From NCBI GenBank assembly GCA_023512105.1, contig JAIMAE010000018.1, forward strand, positions 1 to 33,852: DNA of 33,852 nt. The letters are read 5' to 3'. This document shows positions 26,439 to 33,852 of the stretch, in pieces. The notes below the pieces were generated by a model. The model was not told the DNA's origin, ran no database searches, and saw nothing but the letters and a program-made list of their open reading frames with translations. Each line of letters opens with the position of its first letter. Position 1 is the first letter of the stretch. Position numbers and translations under genes: made by a program. The stretch is from Bacillota bacterium (GTDB lineage Bacteria > Bacillota > Sulfobacillia > Sulfobacillales > Sulfobacillaceae).

Positions 26439-26570
26439 GGGTAGGGACCAAGTCCCTACCCGATATATATTCGACCGAATTTCCAGCCCAATTTAGGGAC
26501 TTCGCGAGAGCGCCGATGGCGCAACCACGCCACTTTTTCGAGTCCCTACCCGAGTCCCAAAGTCCCTACT
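26439..26570. repeat. GTCCCTA boxes upstream of the relaxosome operon, candidate oriT/operator
   Basis: GTCCCTA or its complement TAGGGAC occurs five times: 26442, 26452, 26494, 26542 and 26562 (first bases). The first two form GGGTAGGGAC-CAA-GTCCCTACCC, a perfect inverted repeat with 10-base arms (26439-26461). The last two are direct and 20 bases apart, two helical turns, ending just before the ribosome site of the next gene. An ATTCG-AC-CGAAT inverted repeat lies at 26469-26480. The position directly before two RHH-like proteins and a relaxase is where oriT and the autoregulatory operator of a transfer operon are usually found. Confidence 0.6.
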
Positions 26571-26592
26571 CCATACGGAGGTGGTGCCAAAA

Positions 26593-27042
26593 ATGGAAGG
26601 AAATCCCAAAGTCGAGAAAGTCGAGACGGAAGGCGTCCAAATCAAGGTGTGGCTGCCGGCCGACGTCTACGACCTCCTGAAGGCGCGTGCTGCCCGAAAG
26701 GGGACTTCCGTCGCAGCGGAGGCGCGGCGGCTGCTGTTGGCCGGCCTGGCCAACATCCGTCCTTCGGAAGGCGTTGAGCAGGCATTGGCGGGCTTAGGTC
26801 GCTTCATTGAACAGCACCTGGAGCCGCTGGTGTTTGTGGCGGCGATGGACGCGGCGTTCGGGCGGGAAGCCTGGCAGTACCAGTTCTACGCCGCCTATGG
26901 GGAGAAGGCGGAAGCGATGGTTCGGGAGCTGGGGGAGCGTGCCACGAAGCGGCTCCAGCGGAAGCTACGTGGGATCGACACGTCGGAGGGAGAGAGGCCG
27001 GGCCGTGAGTCGAGAGAAGACCAGGAAACGGAAAACGGGTGA
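26593..27042 (+). CDS. RHH-type relaxosome accessory protein 1
   Basis: This encodes 149 aa from ATG 26593, with GGAGG 11 bases upstream; a GTG pair at 26581/26584 overlaps or abuts the ribosome site. The N-terminal 60 residues show an RHH fold: VQIKVWLPADVYDLLKARA (strand and helix), then RKGTSVAAEARRLLLAGL. The C-terminal half is a longer helical domain (AALMD-like stretch near AAMDAAFGREAWQYQFYAAY) with a charged tail. It is probably the DNA-binding partner of the relaxase and repressor of the operon, acting on the GTCCCTA boxes just upstream. It overlaps the next gene by 38 bases. Confidence 0.65.
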   Translation: MEGNPKVEKVETEGVQIKVWLPADVYDLLKARAARKGTSVAAEARRLLLAGLANIRPSEGVEQALAGLGRFIEQHLEPLVFVAAMDAAFGREAWQYQFYAAYGEKAEAMVRELGERATKRLQRKLRGIDTSEGERPGRESREDQETENG

Positions 27043-27499
27043 CGCGTATTTGCTCCATCTCCCACCGGAGCTCCGGGCCGCGGCGCAACACATCGCGGAG
27101 GCCCGGGACCAGACGCTGGCCGATTACATTCGCCGGGCTGTCCGCACCCAGGTCCTCATCGATGGGACGGGCATGGAATCGGATACCGTCCTGCGCCTGG
27201 TGGAGGAAGGCACCGAGCGGATTTCCCGGGGGACGAATTTCGCCGCCGTGGCGAGCCAGGCGACGCTGCTGCTGGTGAAACAGCTTCTGCTGGAGCGCCG
27301 GTTGGCCGCCGGCCTCCCCCGCGACATCGCGGAGGGCCAGGTCGACGCCTTGGCCGACGCCGCGGTGACGGAGGCGGAGGCGATATACTCGGACCCCCGC
27401 ACCCGGGCGGCGTATGCCTGGGTGGAGCGGGAGGACCCGGAGGCCTTCGCGGAGCGGTTGTTGGAGGGCGTGGCCGAGGATGAGGATCTGGAAGACTGA
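27005..27499 (+). CDS. RHH-like relaxosome accessory protein 2
   Basis: This encodes 164 aa from GTG 27005 with GGAGGGAGAG upstream, overlapping the previous gene. The frame is open further upstream but the protein-like part starts here. DAYLLHLPPELRAAAQHIAE and QTLADYIRRAVRTQVL give a strand-helix-helix pattern similar to the preceding protein. The C-terminal part is helical and acidic (LLEGVAEDEDLED at the end). The gene stops 17 bases before the relaxase start and is most likely an accessory component of the same relaxosome. The family call is tentative. Confidence 0.6.
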   Translation: MSREKTRKRKTGDAYLLHLPPELRAAAQHIAEARDQTLADYIRRAVRTQVLIDGTGMESDTVLRLVEEGTERISRGTNFAAVASQATLLLVKQLLLERRLAAGLPRDIAEGQVDALADAAVTEAEAIYSDPRTRAAYAWVEREDPEAFAERLLEGVAEDEDLED

Positions 27500-27516
27500 G
27501 AGGAGGCGCGCCGGCG

Positions 27517-28689
27517 ATGCCGCAACAGCCGTTCGTCATGCGGGTCCATTTCTATCTTGCGAACGGCGTGGAAGACCAGAGCCTCAGCAGTGGCGCCCAT
27601 CATGTGGCCTACATCGGTTCGGTCGAAAAGCACGAGCTCCTCGTGGATGCCGACCGGAACACCCTGGAGAGCGCGGCGATACACTCTCGATACGCGGGCG
27701 AGCGGGCCGGGAGCCTCGGATACTTCGGGCCCGCTGGCGCTGATCCCCAGGCCGCGCGAAAGGGCATTCTCGCGGCCCAGGGCCCCGTCTGGCGGGTGAT
27801 TGCCTCCGTGGGGGAAGCGGATGCCCTGAATATGGGCGGCGACCTCACCAGGAAAGCGGGATGGGAAAAAGCCGCGAATACCGTGGTCCCTAAGATGGTG
27901 AAGCAGTTGGGCCTCGACCCGGCCAAAGTCCGGTGGATCGCGGCCGCGCACCGCTACCAAACCCACGAGCGCAATCCGCATATCCACCTGCTCTTCTGGG
28001 AAGACGGGGTGCCCACGCGGAAGACCGCCCAGTGGACGGATGCGGAGCGCCGGGCTATCCGGCGGGCGTGGATCACGGAGCTGTACCGTCCTGAGCGGGA
28101 GCGGCTGGGCCGAGAAAAAACGGAGGCCCGGCAAGCCGCCAGGGCCATCATGGAAGGACTGACCCAGGGGCGGCAGCGGGAACTCCGGCGGCGCCTGGAG
28201 GCGCTGGGCGCGATGCTCCCCGGGAAAGGGCGGCTGGCGTACGCCTACATGCCGCCCAAGGTTAAAGCCGAGACCGAAGCCGTTATCCGCTGGCTCTGGG
28301 CCAACGATCCCAGCCTGCGGGCCGCCCACGACCGCTATCTCGCGGCGGCGGAGGCGATGGGGACCTTCTACTGGCACCCCCAGGAAGCTAAGTCTCACGA
28401 CCGACCGGGCCGGCAGGCGGCGCTGGAGCGCATGCGCGAGAGCGCCGAGGCCGATCTCATCCGCCGCCTGGCGGGGCCGGTCCTGCGGGCGGCCCGGGCC
28501 ACCCGGCCCGACGCAGCCCTGGCGGCTGGCACCCGGATCCCATCCCTGTCCGGAGCGCTGGCGCGGCTGGTGCGACAGGCTGAAGTGGAAGCCCGGCGAA
28601 CCCAGTGGTGGCTGGCGGAGCAGCAGTGGCGGCGCCGGCAGGCGGAGGCGGCGATTGCCCGGGCCACCGGCGCGGAGTGGGCCGGATAG
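27517..28689 (+). CDS. MobL-like conjugative relaxase
   Basis: This encodes 390 aa from an ATG with GAGGAGG about 10 bases upstream. The N-terminal 170 residues have AYIGSVEKHELLVDA, an internal YAGERAGSLGYFGP, and the metal-site motif THERNPHIHLLFWEDG with His150, His155 and His157, a histidine triad of the HUH type. Candidate catalytic tyrosines are Tyr48 or Tyr56 in HSRYAGERAGSLGYFG. This resembles the MobL family found on Firmicute plasmids such as pLS20. The C-terminal half is a long, Arg/Ala-rich helical region. The enzyme nicks oriT and leads the strand into the recipient. The two RHH-like genes before it and the coupling protein after it support this. Confidence 0.75.
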   Translation: MPQQPFVMRVHFYLANGVEDQSLSSGAHHVAYIGSVEKHELLVDADRNTLESAAIHSRYAGERAGSLGYFGPAGADPQAARKGILAAQGPVWRVIASVGEADALNMGGDLTRKAGWEKAANTVVPKMVKQLGLDPAKVRWIAAAHRYQTHERNPHIHLLFWEDGVPTRKTAQWTDAERRAIRRAWITELYRPERERLGREKTEARQAARAIMEGLTQGRQRELRRRLEALGAMLPGKGRLAYAYMPPKVKAETEAVIRWLWANDPSLRAAHDRYLAAAEAMGTFYWHPQEAKSHDRPGRQAALERMRESAEADLIRRLAGPVLRAARATRPDAALAAGTRIPSLSGALARLVRQAEVEARRTQWWLAEQQWRRRQAEAAIARATGAEWAG

Positions 28690-28715
28690 TGGAGTTCCAG
28701 GAGAGGAGGGATGAC

Positions 28716-29018
28716 ATGGTGAAGGTGGTGAAGGAAACCGCAAACGTTGATCTCTCGGCACTCGTCGAGCAGGGCGGGATCTATAAACGCATTGATGAGG
28801 TGCGTGAACTATTTGAATTGTTGAAACGCGACGATCCGGCCTTTTTGGCGACCCATCCGTGGGTCGCAGGTTGGCTCCAGTCCACGGACGATTTTTTGGT
28901 GGGACTGGCCGAGCGTTTGGATGCGGACCGCAGATTGCCCATGATGTTTCCGCATCGCGATTCCACGTGGCCGGGCGGACCGTTTCCGCGGCCACGGCCA
29001 TCGTACCATAGGAGGTGA
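28716..29018 (+). CDS. Small hypothetical protein of the transfer operon
   Basis: This encodes 100 aa from ATG 28716 with GAGGAGGG 5 bases upstream. The first 70 residues are helical and charged (RIDEVRELFELLKRDDPAFL), with a WVAGWL stretch; the C-terminus is Pro/Arg-rich. No domain is recognised. Base composition is more AT-rich than that of its neighbours. It is placed between relaxase and coupling protein, 4 bases before the latter, so an accessory role in transfer is likely. Confidence 0.6.
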   Translation: MVKVVKETANVDLSALVEQGGIYKRIDEVRELFELLKRDDPAFLATHPWVAGWLQSTDDFLVGLAERLDADRRLPMMFPHRDSTWPGGPFPRPRPSYHRR

Positions 29019-29022
29019 GGCG

Positions 29023-31128
29023 ATGCAGGCGCGCACGGCCCGGGCCCTCGTGGCCGGGGCGTTCGGGTTTGTCCCGGCCTGGCTGGCCGGGATGGAGGCG
29101 GCAAGCTTCGGGATCGGCGTCGTGTCTCCCGTGGTGCGGGCGCTCCGGGCGGCCAAGGCCGCCGGCCACCCCGGGCAGATCCACCCGGGCCCGATCTGGC
29201 ACGCCTGGCTGGCCGGCCGGCACTACCTGCCCTGGCACTGGGGGCCGGTCTTCACCCACCCGGCGTGGGCGTTGGGAGCGCTGGGTATCGGCGCGGTGGC
29301 CGGCGCAGCCCTGGCCATCCAGGCGGGGAAGGCTTCCCGCGCGGCCACCTGGGGCGGCCCCAAGGCGGCCGGCAAGGGCCAGTTTGGGACCGCGCACTGG
29401 CGGCCGACAAGGAGCCTGGGCGAGAGCTATGCCCGGTGGGCCGCCCCGGATCGAGCGGGTCAGGGGAAGGCCAAACGGCGGGGGGAGGCCGGTCCGGGCG
29501 GCCTGCTGGTTGGCACGGACACCCTCCAAAATCCGCAGAGGGCGTGGGTGTTGGCGCGCGACGAGCACGCGCTGATTCTCGGGAGCACCCGGTCGGGCAA
29601 GACGCGGCGGCTGATTCTTCCAACCATTGGCATTGTCGGAGGCGCCGGCACCGAAAGCCTGGTGCTGGCCGACCCCAAAGGCGAGCTCTACGACCACACG
29701 GCGGCCTGGCTCGACCGGCAAGGGTACACGGTGATCCGCGTCGACCTCATCCGGCCACGGCCAGGCGGGACGCGCCGATTCAATCCCTTGACCCCCGTGT
29801 GGGCCGCGCTGCATGCGGACCCGCCGGACCCGGCCGCCGCCGCCAGGATGGCCCGACAAATTGCCCACATTATCACCTATGGCAGTGGGAACTTGGTCAA
29901 CACCGAGCCGCTTTGGATCAATGGGCAGATCTCGCTGACGGCGGCCATGATCTTAGCGGTGGCGGCGACAGCACCTCGGGCGCAAGCCCATCTGGCAGCG
30001 GCCTACCGCCTGCTGCTCTCGGCCGGCGCGGACGAGGGGAAGTCTCTCGACCGCTGGGTGGCCGACACCTTTCCCCCGGACCACCCGGCCGCGCTGGCCT
30101 ACGGGACGTATCAGCTATCGCAAAGTAAAACGCGAGCGTCCATCATCACCGGCACTGCCGCGGGCCTCCAATTGTGGGGCGATCCGGAGGTGTCCTGGCT
30201 CACCGCCGCGCAGGACCACGACCTGGCCGCCGTAGGCCGGGAGCCGACGGCGGTGTTTTTGGTGGTGCCGCACGACGATGCCTCCAGGTATATGGCCGCC
30301 GGGCTGTACGTTTCCATGCTCTTTCGGACCCTCACCGACCTGGCGCGCGACCGCGGCGGGCGGTTGCCCCTCCGTGTGAACTGCCTGCTGGACGAGTTTG
30401 GCAACCTGCCGCCGTTCCCGGACTTCGACCAGTTCGTGACGGTGAGCGCGGGCATGGGCATTCGCCTGGTGCTAGCGCTGCAAAACATTGAGCAACTGCG
30501 GAAGCATTACGAGCGCACCGAGCGCACCATCCGGGGGAACATGGGCACCTGGCTCTTCCTGCGGACGTCGGACTTGCAGACGGCCCGGGAACTGAGCGAG
30601 ATGATCGGGCGCTACACCACGCTTTCGGAGAGTGCGCAATATCCCAAGGTCGGCTGGACCACGGTGACGACCGCCGTAGGCCACACCTCCCAGGGGCAAA
30701 ACCTCACGGGCCGGGAGTTGGTCACGCCGGACGAGTTGCTGCGCTGGCCCGCCGACCAGGTGCTGGTCTGGCAGGCGGGCTACCCGCCCGCGAAACTGCC
30801 GCTGCCGGACTTAAGCGCGTGGAAGGTCTTCGCGGGGGCCATTGATCGGCGACGCGAATGGCGGTGGCCCGACACGCCGGTTCCGTCCCTGGACCTGGAC
30901 GCGGGAGAGCCCGATGGGGACACCGGCGACGACGAGCCAATCCGGGGCGAAGCCACCGAAGGCGGCGAAGAGAGCCTGAAGGGAGGTGATGGCATGACGG
31001 ACCATCGGACGGGCCGCGTCCCGGCGGAGCCGGAGATCCCGGCCGCCGCGCTGGGGCCTCTCGGCGGCCTGTTTGCCGGCCAGGTGGAGCCCTTGGCACC
31101 GGGCGACGTGCCCCCGGCGGGGTGGTGA
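29023..31128 (+). CDS. TraG/VirD4-type coupling protein (T4CP)
   Basis: This encodes 701 aa from an ATG with AGGAGGTGAGG upstream. Two hydrophobic segments near residues 8-26 and 84-106 anchor it in the membrane. Walker A is LGSTRSGKTRRLI near residue 190, followed by LADPKGELYD, and Walker B is NCLLDEFGNLPPF near 457. FVTVSAGMGIRLVLALQN and NMGTWLFLRT follow as in TraG proteins. The last 90 residues are acidic and variable. It is the hexameric ATPase that links the relaxase-DNA complex to the type IV secretion channel. Length is typical for Gram-positive forms. Confidence 0.93.
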   Translation: MQARTARALVAGAFGFVPAWLAGMEAASFGIGVVSPVVRALRAAKAAGHPGQIHPGPIWHAWLAGRHYLPWHWGPVFTHPAWALGALGIGAVAGAALAIQAGKASRAATWGGPKAAGKGQFGTAHWRPTRSLGESYARWAAPDRAGQGKAKRRGEAGPGGLLVGTDTLQNPQRAWVLARDEHALILGSTRSGKTRRLILPTIGIVGGAGTESLVLADPKGELYDHTAAWLDRQGYTVIRVDLIRPRPGGTRRFNPLTPVWAALHADPPDPAAAARMARQIAHIITYGSGNLVNTEPLWINGQISLTAAMILAVAATAPRAQAHLAAAYRLLLSAGADEGKSLDRWVADTFPPDHPAALAYGTYQLSQSKTRASIITGTAAGLQLWGDPEVSWLTAAQDHDLAAVGREPTAVFLVVPHDDASRYMAAGLYVSMLFRTLTDLARDRGGRLPLRVNCLLDEFGNLPPFPDFDQFVTVSAGMGIRLVLALQNIEQLRKHYERTERTIRGNMGTWLFLRTSDLQTARELSEMIGRYTTLSESAQYPKVGWTTVTTAVGHTSQGQNLTGRELVTPDELLRWPADQVLVWQAGYPPAKLPLPDLSAWKVFAGAIDRRREWRWPDTPVPSLDLDAGEPDGDTGDDEPIRGEATEGGEESLKGGDGMTDHRTGRVPAEPEIPAAALGPLGGLFAGQVEPLAPGDVPPAGW

Positions 31129-31155
31129 CGTGGTGACATGGAACGGCGAAGACGG

Positions 31156-31186
31156 CCGCGCCCCGGTGTGGGGCGCGGTTCCTTTT
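31156..31186 (+). terminator. Terminator-like hairpin inside the transfer operon
   Basis: CCGCGCCCC (31156-31164) pairs perfectly with GGGGCGCGG (31170-31178) over a 5-nt loop, followed by TTCCTTTT. It lies between the coupling-protein gene and the ArdC-like gene, so it may reduce expression of the downstream genes. Confidence 0.6.
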
Positions 31187-31205
31187 AGGGGGTGAACCTG
31201 CAATC

Positions 31206-32126
31206 GTGAAGGCGGAAGAAGCCAAAGCCCTGGTGGACCAGGGCGTCCAGCAACTCCTCGAGGACCCCGAGCAGTGGCGGCGGTGGGCGGCGACCCTGAG
31301 CCGCTTTCATCGGTACTCGCCCGGCAACGTGCTATTAATCCTGTCCCAACGGCCCGACGCCACCTACGTCGCGGGCTACCACGCGTGGCAAGCCCTGGGC
31401 CGGCAGGTGCAGCGGGGCGAGCACGGCATCACGATTTTGGCCCCGGTCACCCGCCGCCCGCCCCCGGAGGCGGAAGCGGCGACAGACGCCGAGGCCTCCG
31501 CCGAGCGGGCCCGCAAGGCTCCGGTGGTGGTGGGATTCCGGGCCGTCACCGTGTTTGACGTGTCGCAAACCGCCGGCCGGCCGCTCCAGATCCCGGAACC
31601 CCAGCTGCTCGACGGCGACACGCTCGCCCACCTGCTGCCGCACCTGGCGCAGGCGGTGGGCGTGCCCGTGCAGTTCGTGCCGGAGCTGGCGGGCGGGGCC
31701 AACGGCACCTACGACACCACGGCCCGCGCCATTGCCGTGGCCACGGCGGGACGGACGGCCGACCAGCAGGTGAAGACCCTGCTCCACGAATGGGCGCACC
31801 ACGCCGGCAACCGCGGGCCGGGCGCGGTCGACCCCGCCCCGTGGCTGCACCGGGGCGCGGAGGAGATCGCCGCCGAGACCACCGCGTGGGTGGTGGCCAA
31901 GCGGCTGGGCCTCGACACGCGGGCCTACTCCCTGCCCTACGTCGGCCACTGGGCCCAAGGCGACCCGGCGCAGGTCACCGCCGTGATGCAGGAGGTGGCG
32001 ACGCGCGTGCGGGCGATCGCCGACACCCTGGACCAGGCGGCCGAACGCGACCCCTTGCTGGCGCAGGCGTGGCCGGGGGCCCTGCAGGCCGCGTTGGCGC
32101 AGGAAGTCGAGGCCGAGATGGGCTGA
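31206..32126 (+). CDS. ArdC-like antirestriction / ssDNA-binding metallopeptidase-like protein
   Basis: This encodes 306 aa from a GTG with GGGGGTGAACC upstream. The N-terminal ArdC-type domain (about residues 1-130) has FHRYSPGNVLLILSQRPDA, VAGYHAWQALGRQVQRGE and HGITILAPVTRR. The C-terminal domain carries a zinc-peptidase motif HEWAHH (His194, Glu195, His198) with a downstream glutamate in EEIAAETTAWVV. ArdC proteins of plasmids bind single-stranded DNA and protect entering DNA from host restriction. Its place behind the coupling protein fits early expression in a recipient. Protease activity is not established for the family as a whole. Confidence 0.82.
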   Translation: MKAEEAKALVDQGVQQLLEDPEQWRRWAATLSRFHRYSPGNVLLILSQRPDATYVAGYHAWQALGRQVQRGEHGITILAPVTRRPPPEAEAATDAEASAERARKAPVVVGFRAVTVFDVSQTAGRPLQIPEPQLLDGDTLAHLLPHLAQAVGVPVQFVPELAGGANGTYDTTARAIAVATAGRTADQQVKTLLHEWAHHAGNRGPGAVDPAPWLHRGAEEIAAETTAWVVAKRLGLDTRAYSLPYVGHWAQGDPAQVTAVMQEVATRVRAIADTLDQAAERDPLLAQAWPGALQAALAQEVEAEMG

Positions 32127-32147
32127 GCTAGGAGGGGGGAACTGGGC

Positions 32148-32366
32148 GTGATCTCGTGGTGGCTAGGTTGGGGGGCTTGCGTGGTGGCCCTGGCGGCAGG
32201 CGGTTTCGGGGCGTACCACTTCCTTGACCTCAACGCAAGTTGCCTTGGCGCGACGCCCGAGGATTGGAAGCGTCACGAGCGGGCCACTCTGCGATGGGGG
32301 CTGTTCGTGCTAATCGCATGGGTGATGGCTATCGTCGCTTATTTGACTACGGTGCGAACTGTGTGA
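32148..32366 (+). CDS. Small membrane protein with two helices
   Basis: This encodes 72 aa from a GTG with AGGAGGGGGG about 11 bases upstream. Hydrophobic helices are at about residues 4-24 and 48-66, with a charged loop (PEDWKRHERATLRW) between. I recognise no family. It lies between the ArdC-like gene and the pilin-like gene, in the same direction, and is probably a minor mating-channel component. Confidence 0.6.
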   Translation: MISWWLGWGACVVALAAGGFGAYHFLDLNASCLGATPEDWKRHERATLRWGLFVLIAWVMAIVAYLTTVRTV

Positions 32367-32390
32367 ACTGGGAGAGGAGGTTCCTTCACC

Positions 32391-32699
32391 ATGACGTTTG
32401 ATCTCGTTCAGGGCGGGATCTATGTGGCCCAGGTGGCCACCTCGAATCCGAACATCGCCCAGACCCAGGCGGCGCAGACCATCACGACACTCCTGACGAG
32501 CGCAACGGGTTGGATCGCCGGACTGGGCGTATTGGGGGGCGGCCTCATGATTGGCTACCACGGGCTTATGCGCATGTTTTCCGGCGGGGACGCGGCCACC
32601 GACGCCCACCACCTCAGCGCGATGAAGAAGGTGATCTACACGACGGCCATCGTCTCCGGCGGCGCTGGCCTGGTCCATTTTCTGGCCGGACTTTTTTAG
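32391..32699 (+). CDS. Pilin-like/TrbC-VirB2-like membrane protein
   Basis: This encodes 102 aa from an ATG with GGGAGAGGAGG upstream. Two hydrophobic helices (about residues 40-60 and 82-101) flank a short polar loop, the usual topology of VirB2/TrbC-type proteins of Gram-positive type IV secretion systems. No clear signal peptide is visible: the N-terminal 30 residues are polar and moderately hydrophobic. It stands directly before the VirB6/TrbL-like gene. The family call is from topology and context. Confidence 0.55.
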   Translation: MTFDLVQGGIYVAQVATSNPNIAQTQAAQTITTLLTSATGWIAGLGVLGGGLMIGYHGLMRMFSGGDAATDAHHLSAMKKVIYTTAIVSGGAGLVHFLAGLF

Positions 32700-32757
32700 G
32701 CATGCTGCGGCCGCCTCTCCATCGGGGGGGCGGCCTCCCCGTCAGGAGGTGATCCGG

Positions 32758-33666
32758 GTGGCGACCTTGTTGGTTTCCGGCATCGAGGGCTTTCTGTTGC
32801 AACTGGTGCAGGGCATGTTGACGGTGCTGGGGCAGGTCGGCAGCTTTCTCGCGGTTCTCGCGGCGGCGCAGCTGCACCTGCCCTGGGTGGCCACGCTGCG
32901 GGTGACGCTGGAATCGGTGGCGTGGACGCTGCTGGGATTGGACGTGGGGTATACGGTGCTGACGCGCTACATTTTGTGGTCAGAAGGGACGGCGGACCCC
33001 GACGGGTCGATCCTGTGGAAAGGCATCGTCCGCGCGGTGCTCTATGGGGGACTTAGCGCGGCCTTGGTCCCCGCGGTGTTCACGTTCGGGGCCGATTTGG
33101 CCGCCACCATCGCCGCCTCGGCCATCACGGGTCCCGTCCAGACGCTCCAGGGATGGGTCGGCCAGCTCACCCACCTCACGGCCGACGCCGGTGAGCTGCT
33201 GGCGGTCGCGCTGACCCTGGCCGCCACGGTGGCGGTCTTCGTGATCCTGCTGGTGCAGATGGCGGTGCGGGCCGCCGAACTGGTGGTCTATTACCTCGCG
33301 GCGCCCTTCGTGGCCCTGGGCCAGTTGCAGCCGGACGGCGGGGTGTGGAACGGCTGGTGGGCGAACTTGGTCATTCTCAGCCTGAGCCAGGCGTGGCAAG
33401 TGCTGTGTTTGAAGGGCGCCACCGCCACCGCGGCCGACGTGTTCGCGGGCGCTTCGGGTCAGGCGGCCGGCAACCTGATTGTCGGCCTGACGCTGGAACC
33501 GCTGCTACTCTTGGGCTGGATCATCGTGGCGATTCGCGGCCCGCATCTACTCCGCCAGTGGAGCTATCGCACCGGGGTCGGCGGGGCCATGGTGTGGGCG
33601 ATGCAGCGCATGGTGGCCGCCCGCCTGCCGTTGGGGGGAGGAAAAGGAGTCACGAGCAATGGATGA
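32758..33666 (+). CDS. TrbL/VirB6-like polytopic conjugation protein
   Basis: This encodes 302 aa from GTG 32758, chosen because AGGAGG (32744-32749) lies 8 bases upstream; the GTG at 32749 overlaps that site. About six hydrophobic helices are visible, for example TVLGQVGSFLAVLAAAQL, AVLYGGLSAALVPAVFTFGA, VALTLAATVAVFVILLVQM and LIVGLTLEPLLLLGWIIVAI. The pattern with a conserved central segment (RAAELVVYYLAAPFVALGQL) resembles membrane proteins of the VirB6/TrbL group. These form the inner-membrane pore of the type IV secretion system. A hairpin GGCCGCC/GGCGGCC (32709-32735) precedes its ribosome site. Confidence 0.7.
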   Translation: MATLLVSGIEGFLLQLVQGMLTVLGQVGSFLAVLAAAQLHLPWVATLRVTLESVAWTLLGLDVGYTVLTRYILWSEGTADPDGSILWKGIVRAVLYGGLSAALVPAVFTFGADLAATIAASAITGPVQTLQGWVGQLTHLTADAGELLAVALTLAATVAVFVILLVQMAVRAAELVVYYLAAPFVALGQLQPDGGVWNGWWANLVILSLSQAWQVLCLKGATATAADVFAGASGQAAGNLIVGLTLEPLLLLGWIIVAIRGPHLLRQWSYRTGVGGAMVWAMQRMVAARLPLGGGKGVTSNG

Positions 33667-33852
33667 CGTGTACTACGTGGAGGTGCCGGAGCGCCACACC
33701 CGGCTCCGGCAGTTTTGCACCTGCCCGCGATGCCAGGTGGTCTGGGATCATCCCGAGACCCCTCAGCTGGCCCGCGATTGGGCCTGGGCCCGCGAACGGT
33801 ACGGAGGCATGGTGCGGTGTCCCTATTGTGGCGCCGAAAGCGCGCCCCAGAC
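33659..33852 (+). CDS. Zinc-ribbon-like protein, 5' part
   Basis: ATG 33659 overlaps the end of the previous gene by 8 bases, with GGGGGGAGGAAAAGGAG upstream. The frame is open to the window end (64 codons). Two cysteine pairs, CTCPRC near residue 20 and CPYCGAE near residue 56, form a likely zinc ribbon. The rest is outside the window. Placement inside the transfer operon is the only functional hint. Confidence 0.65.
   Translation, partial: MDDVYYVEVPERHTRLRQFCTCPRCQVVWDHPETPQLARDWAWARERYGGMVRCPYCGAESAPQ

Noticed and set aside
27124-29868. A 914-codon open frame on the minus strand opposite the relaxase and coupling protein genes.
   Set aside because: It is antisense to well-supported genes, has Pro/Arg/Gly-rich shadow composition and no domain. 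Long antisense frames are expected at this GC content.

Overview
The window looks like a piece of a GC-rich Firmicute chromosome. I infer this from the uninterrupted glycolytic gene order gapA-pgk-tpiA-gpmI-eno, the smpB-ssrA and rph-rdgB-yfcE neighbourhoods, strong AGGAGG-type ribosome binding sites with frequent GTG/TTG starts, and an ssrA tag ending in ALAA. A Sulfobacillus-like or related deep-branching lineage is my guess only; no rRNA is present to test it.

Region 1 (1-8096) holds the end of a phosphate-uptake operon (pstB fragment, phoU) and then the lower glycolysis operon. Its genes overlap by 4 bases at three junctions, and a HAD hydrolase is appended after enolase. Region 2 (8097-8994) is a separate transcription unit: a consensus-like promoter, a structured leader of about 110 nt and a Prx6-type peroxiredoxin. 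Its peroxidatic cysteine codon is an in-frame TGA, followed by a hairpin that fits the bacterial SECIS geometry. I read it as a selenoprotein, and it is the most striking single item in the window.

Region 3 (9000-18420) is chromosomal housekeeping: secG, rnr, a soluble PAS histidine kinase with an OmpR-type regulator, an orphan protein resembling the beta subunit of bacterial multicomponent (phenol/toluene) monooxygenases, smpB, tmRNA, rph, rdgB, a YfcE-like phosphodiesterase and two tRNAs (Pro-UGG, Arg-UCU).

Region 4 (about 18430 to the right edge) is a conjugative, plasmid-like element lying directly downstream of tRNA-Arg. In order it has a large XRE regulator on the minus strand, an excisionase-like HTH protein, a DUF927-like P-loop ATPase, a nine-copy GGTAAGG repeat array, a ribbon-helix-helix (RHH) protein, hypotheticals, a ParM-like actin with a ParR-like partner and intervening repeats, and a second repeat cluster (GTCCCTA boxes plus a perfect hairpin). 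The transfer operon follows: two RHH-like accessory proteins, a MobL-like relaxase, a TraG/VirD4 coupling protein, an ArdC-like protein and the start of a type IV secretion gene set. The element runs off the right edge. No integrase or second attachment site is visible, so an integrated plasmid and an integrative conjugative element cannot be separated here.

How it works together: the left half covers phosphate control, central carbon flux, peroxide defence and ribosome rescue. The right half has a plausible complete logic for mobile DNA maintenance: replication ATPase with an iteron array, ParMR partition with a centromere-like site, and relaxosome genes with an oriT-like site followed by the mating channel.
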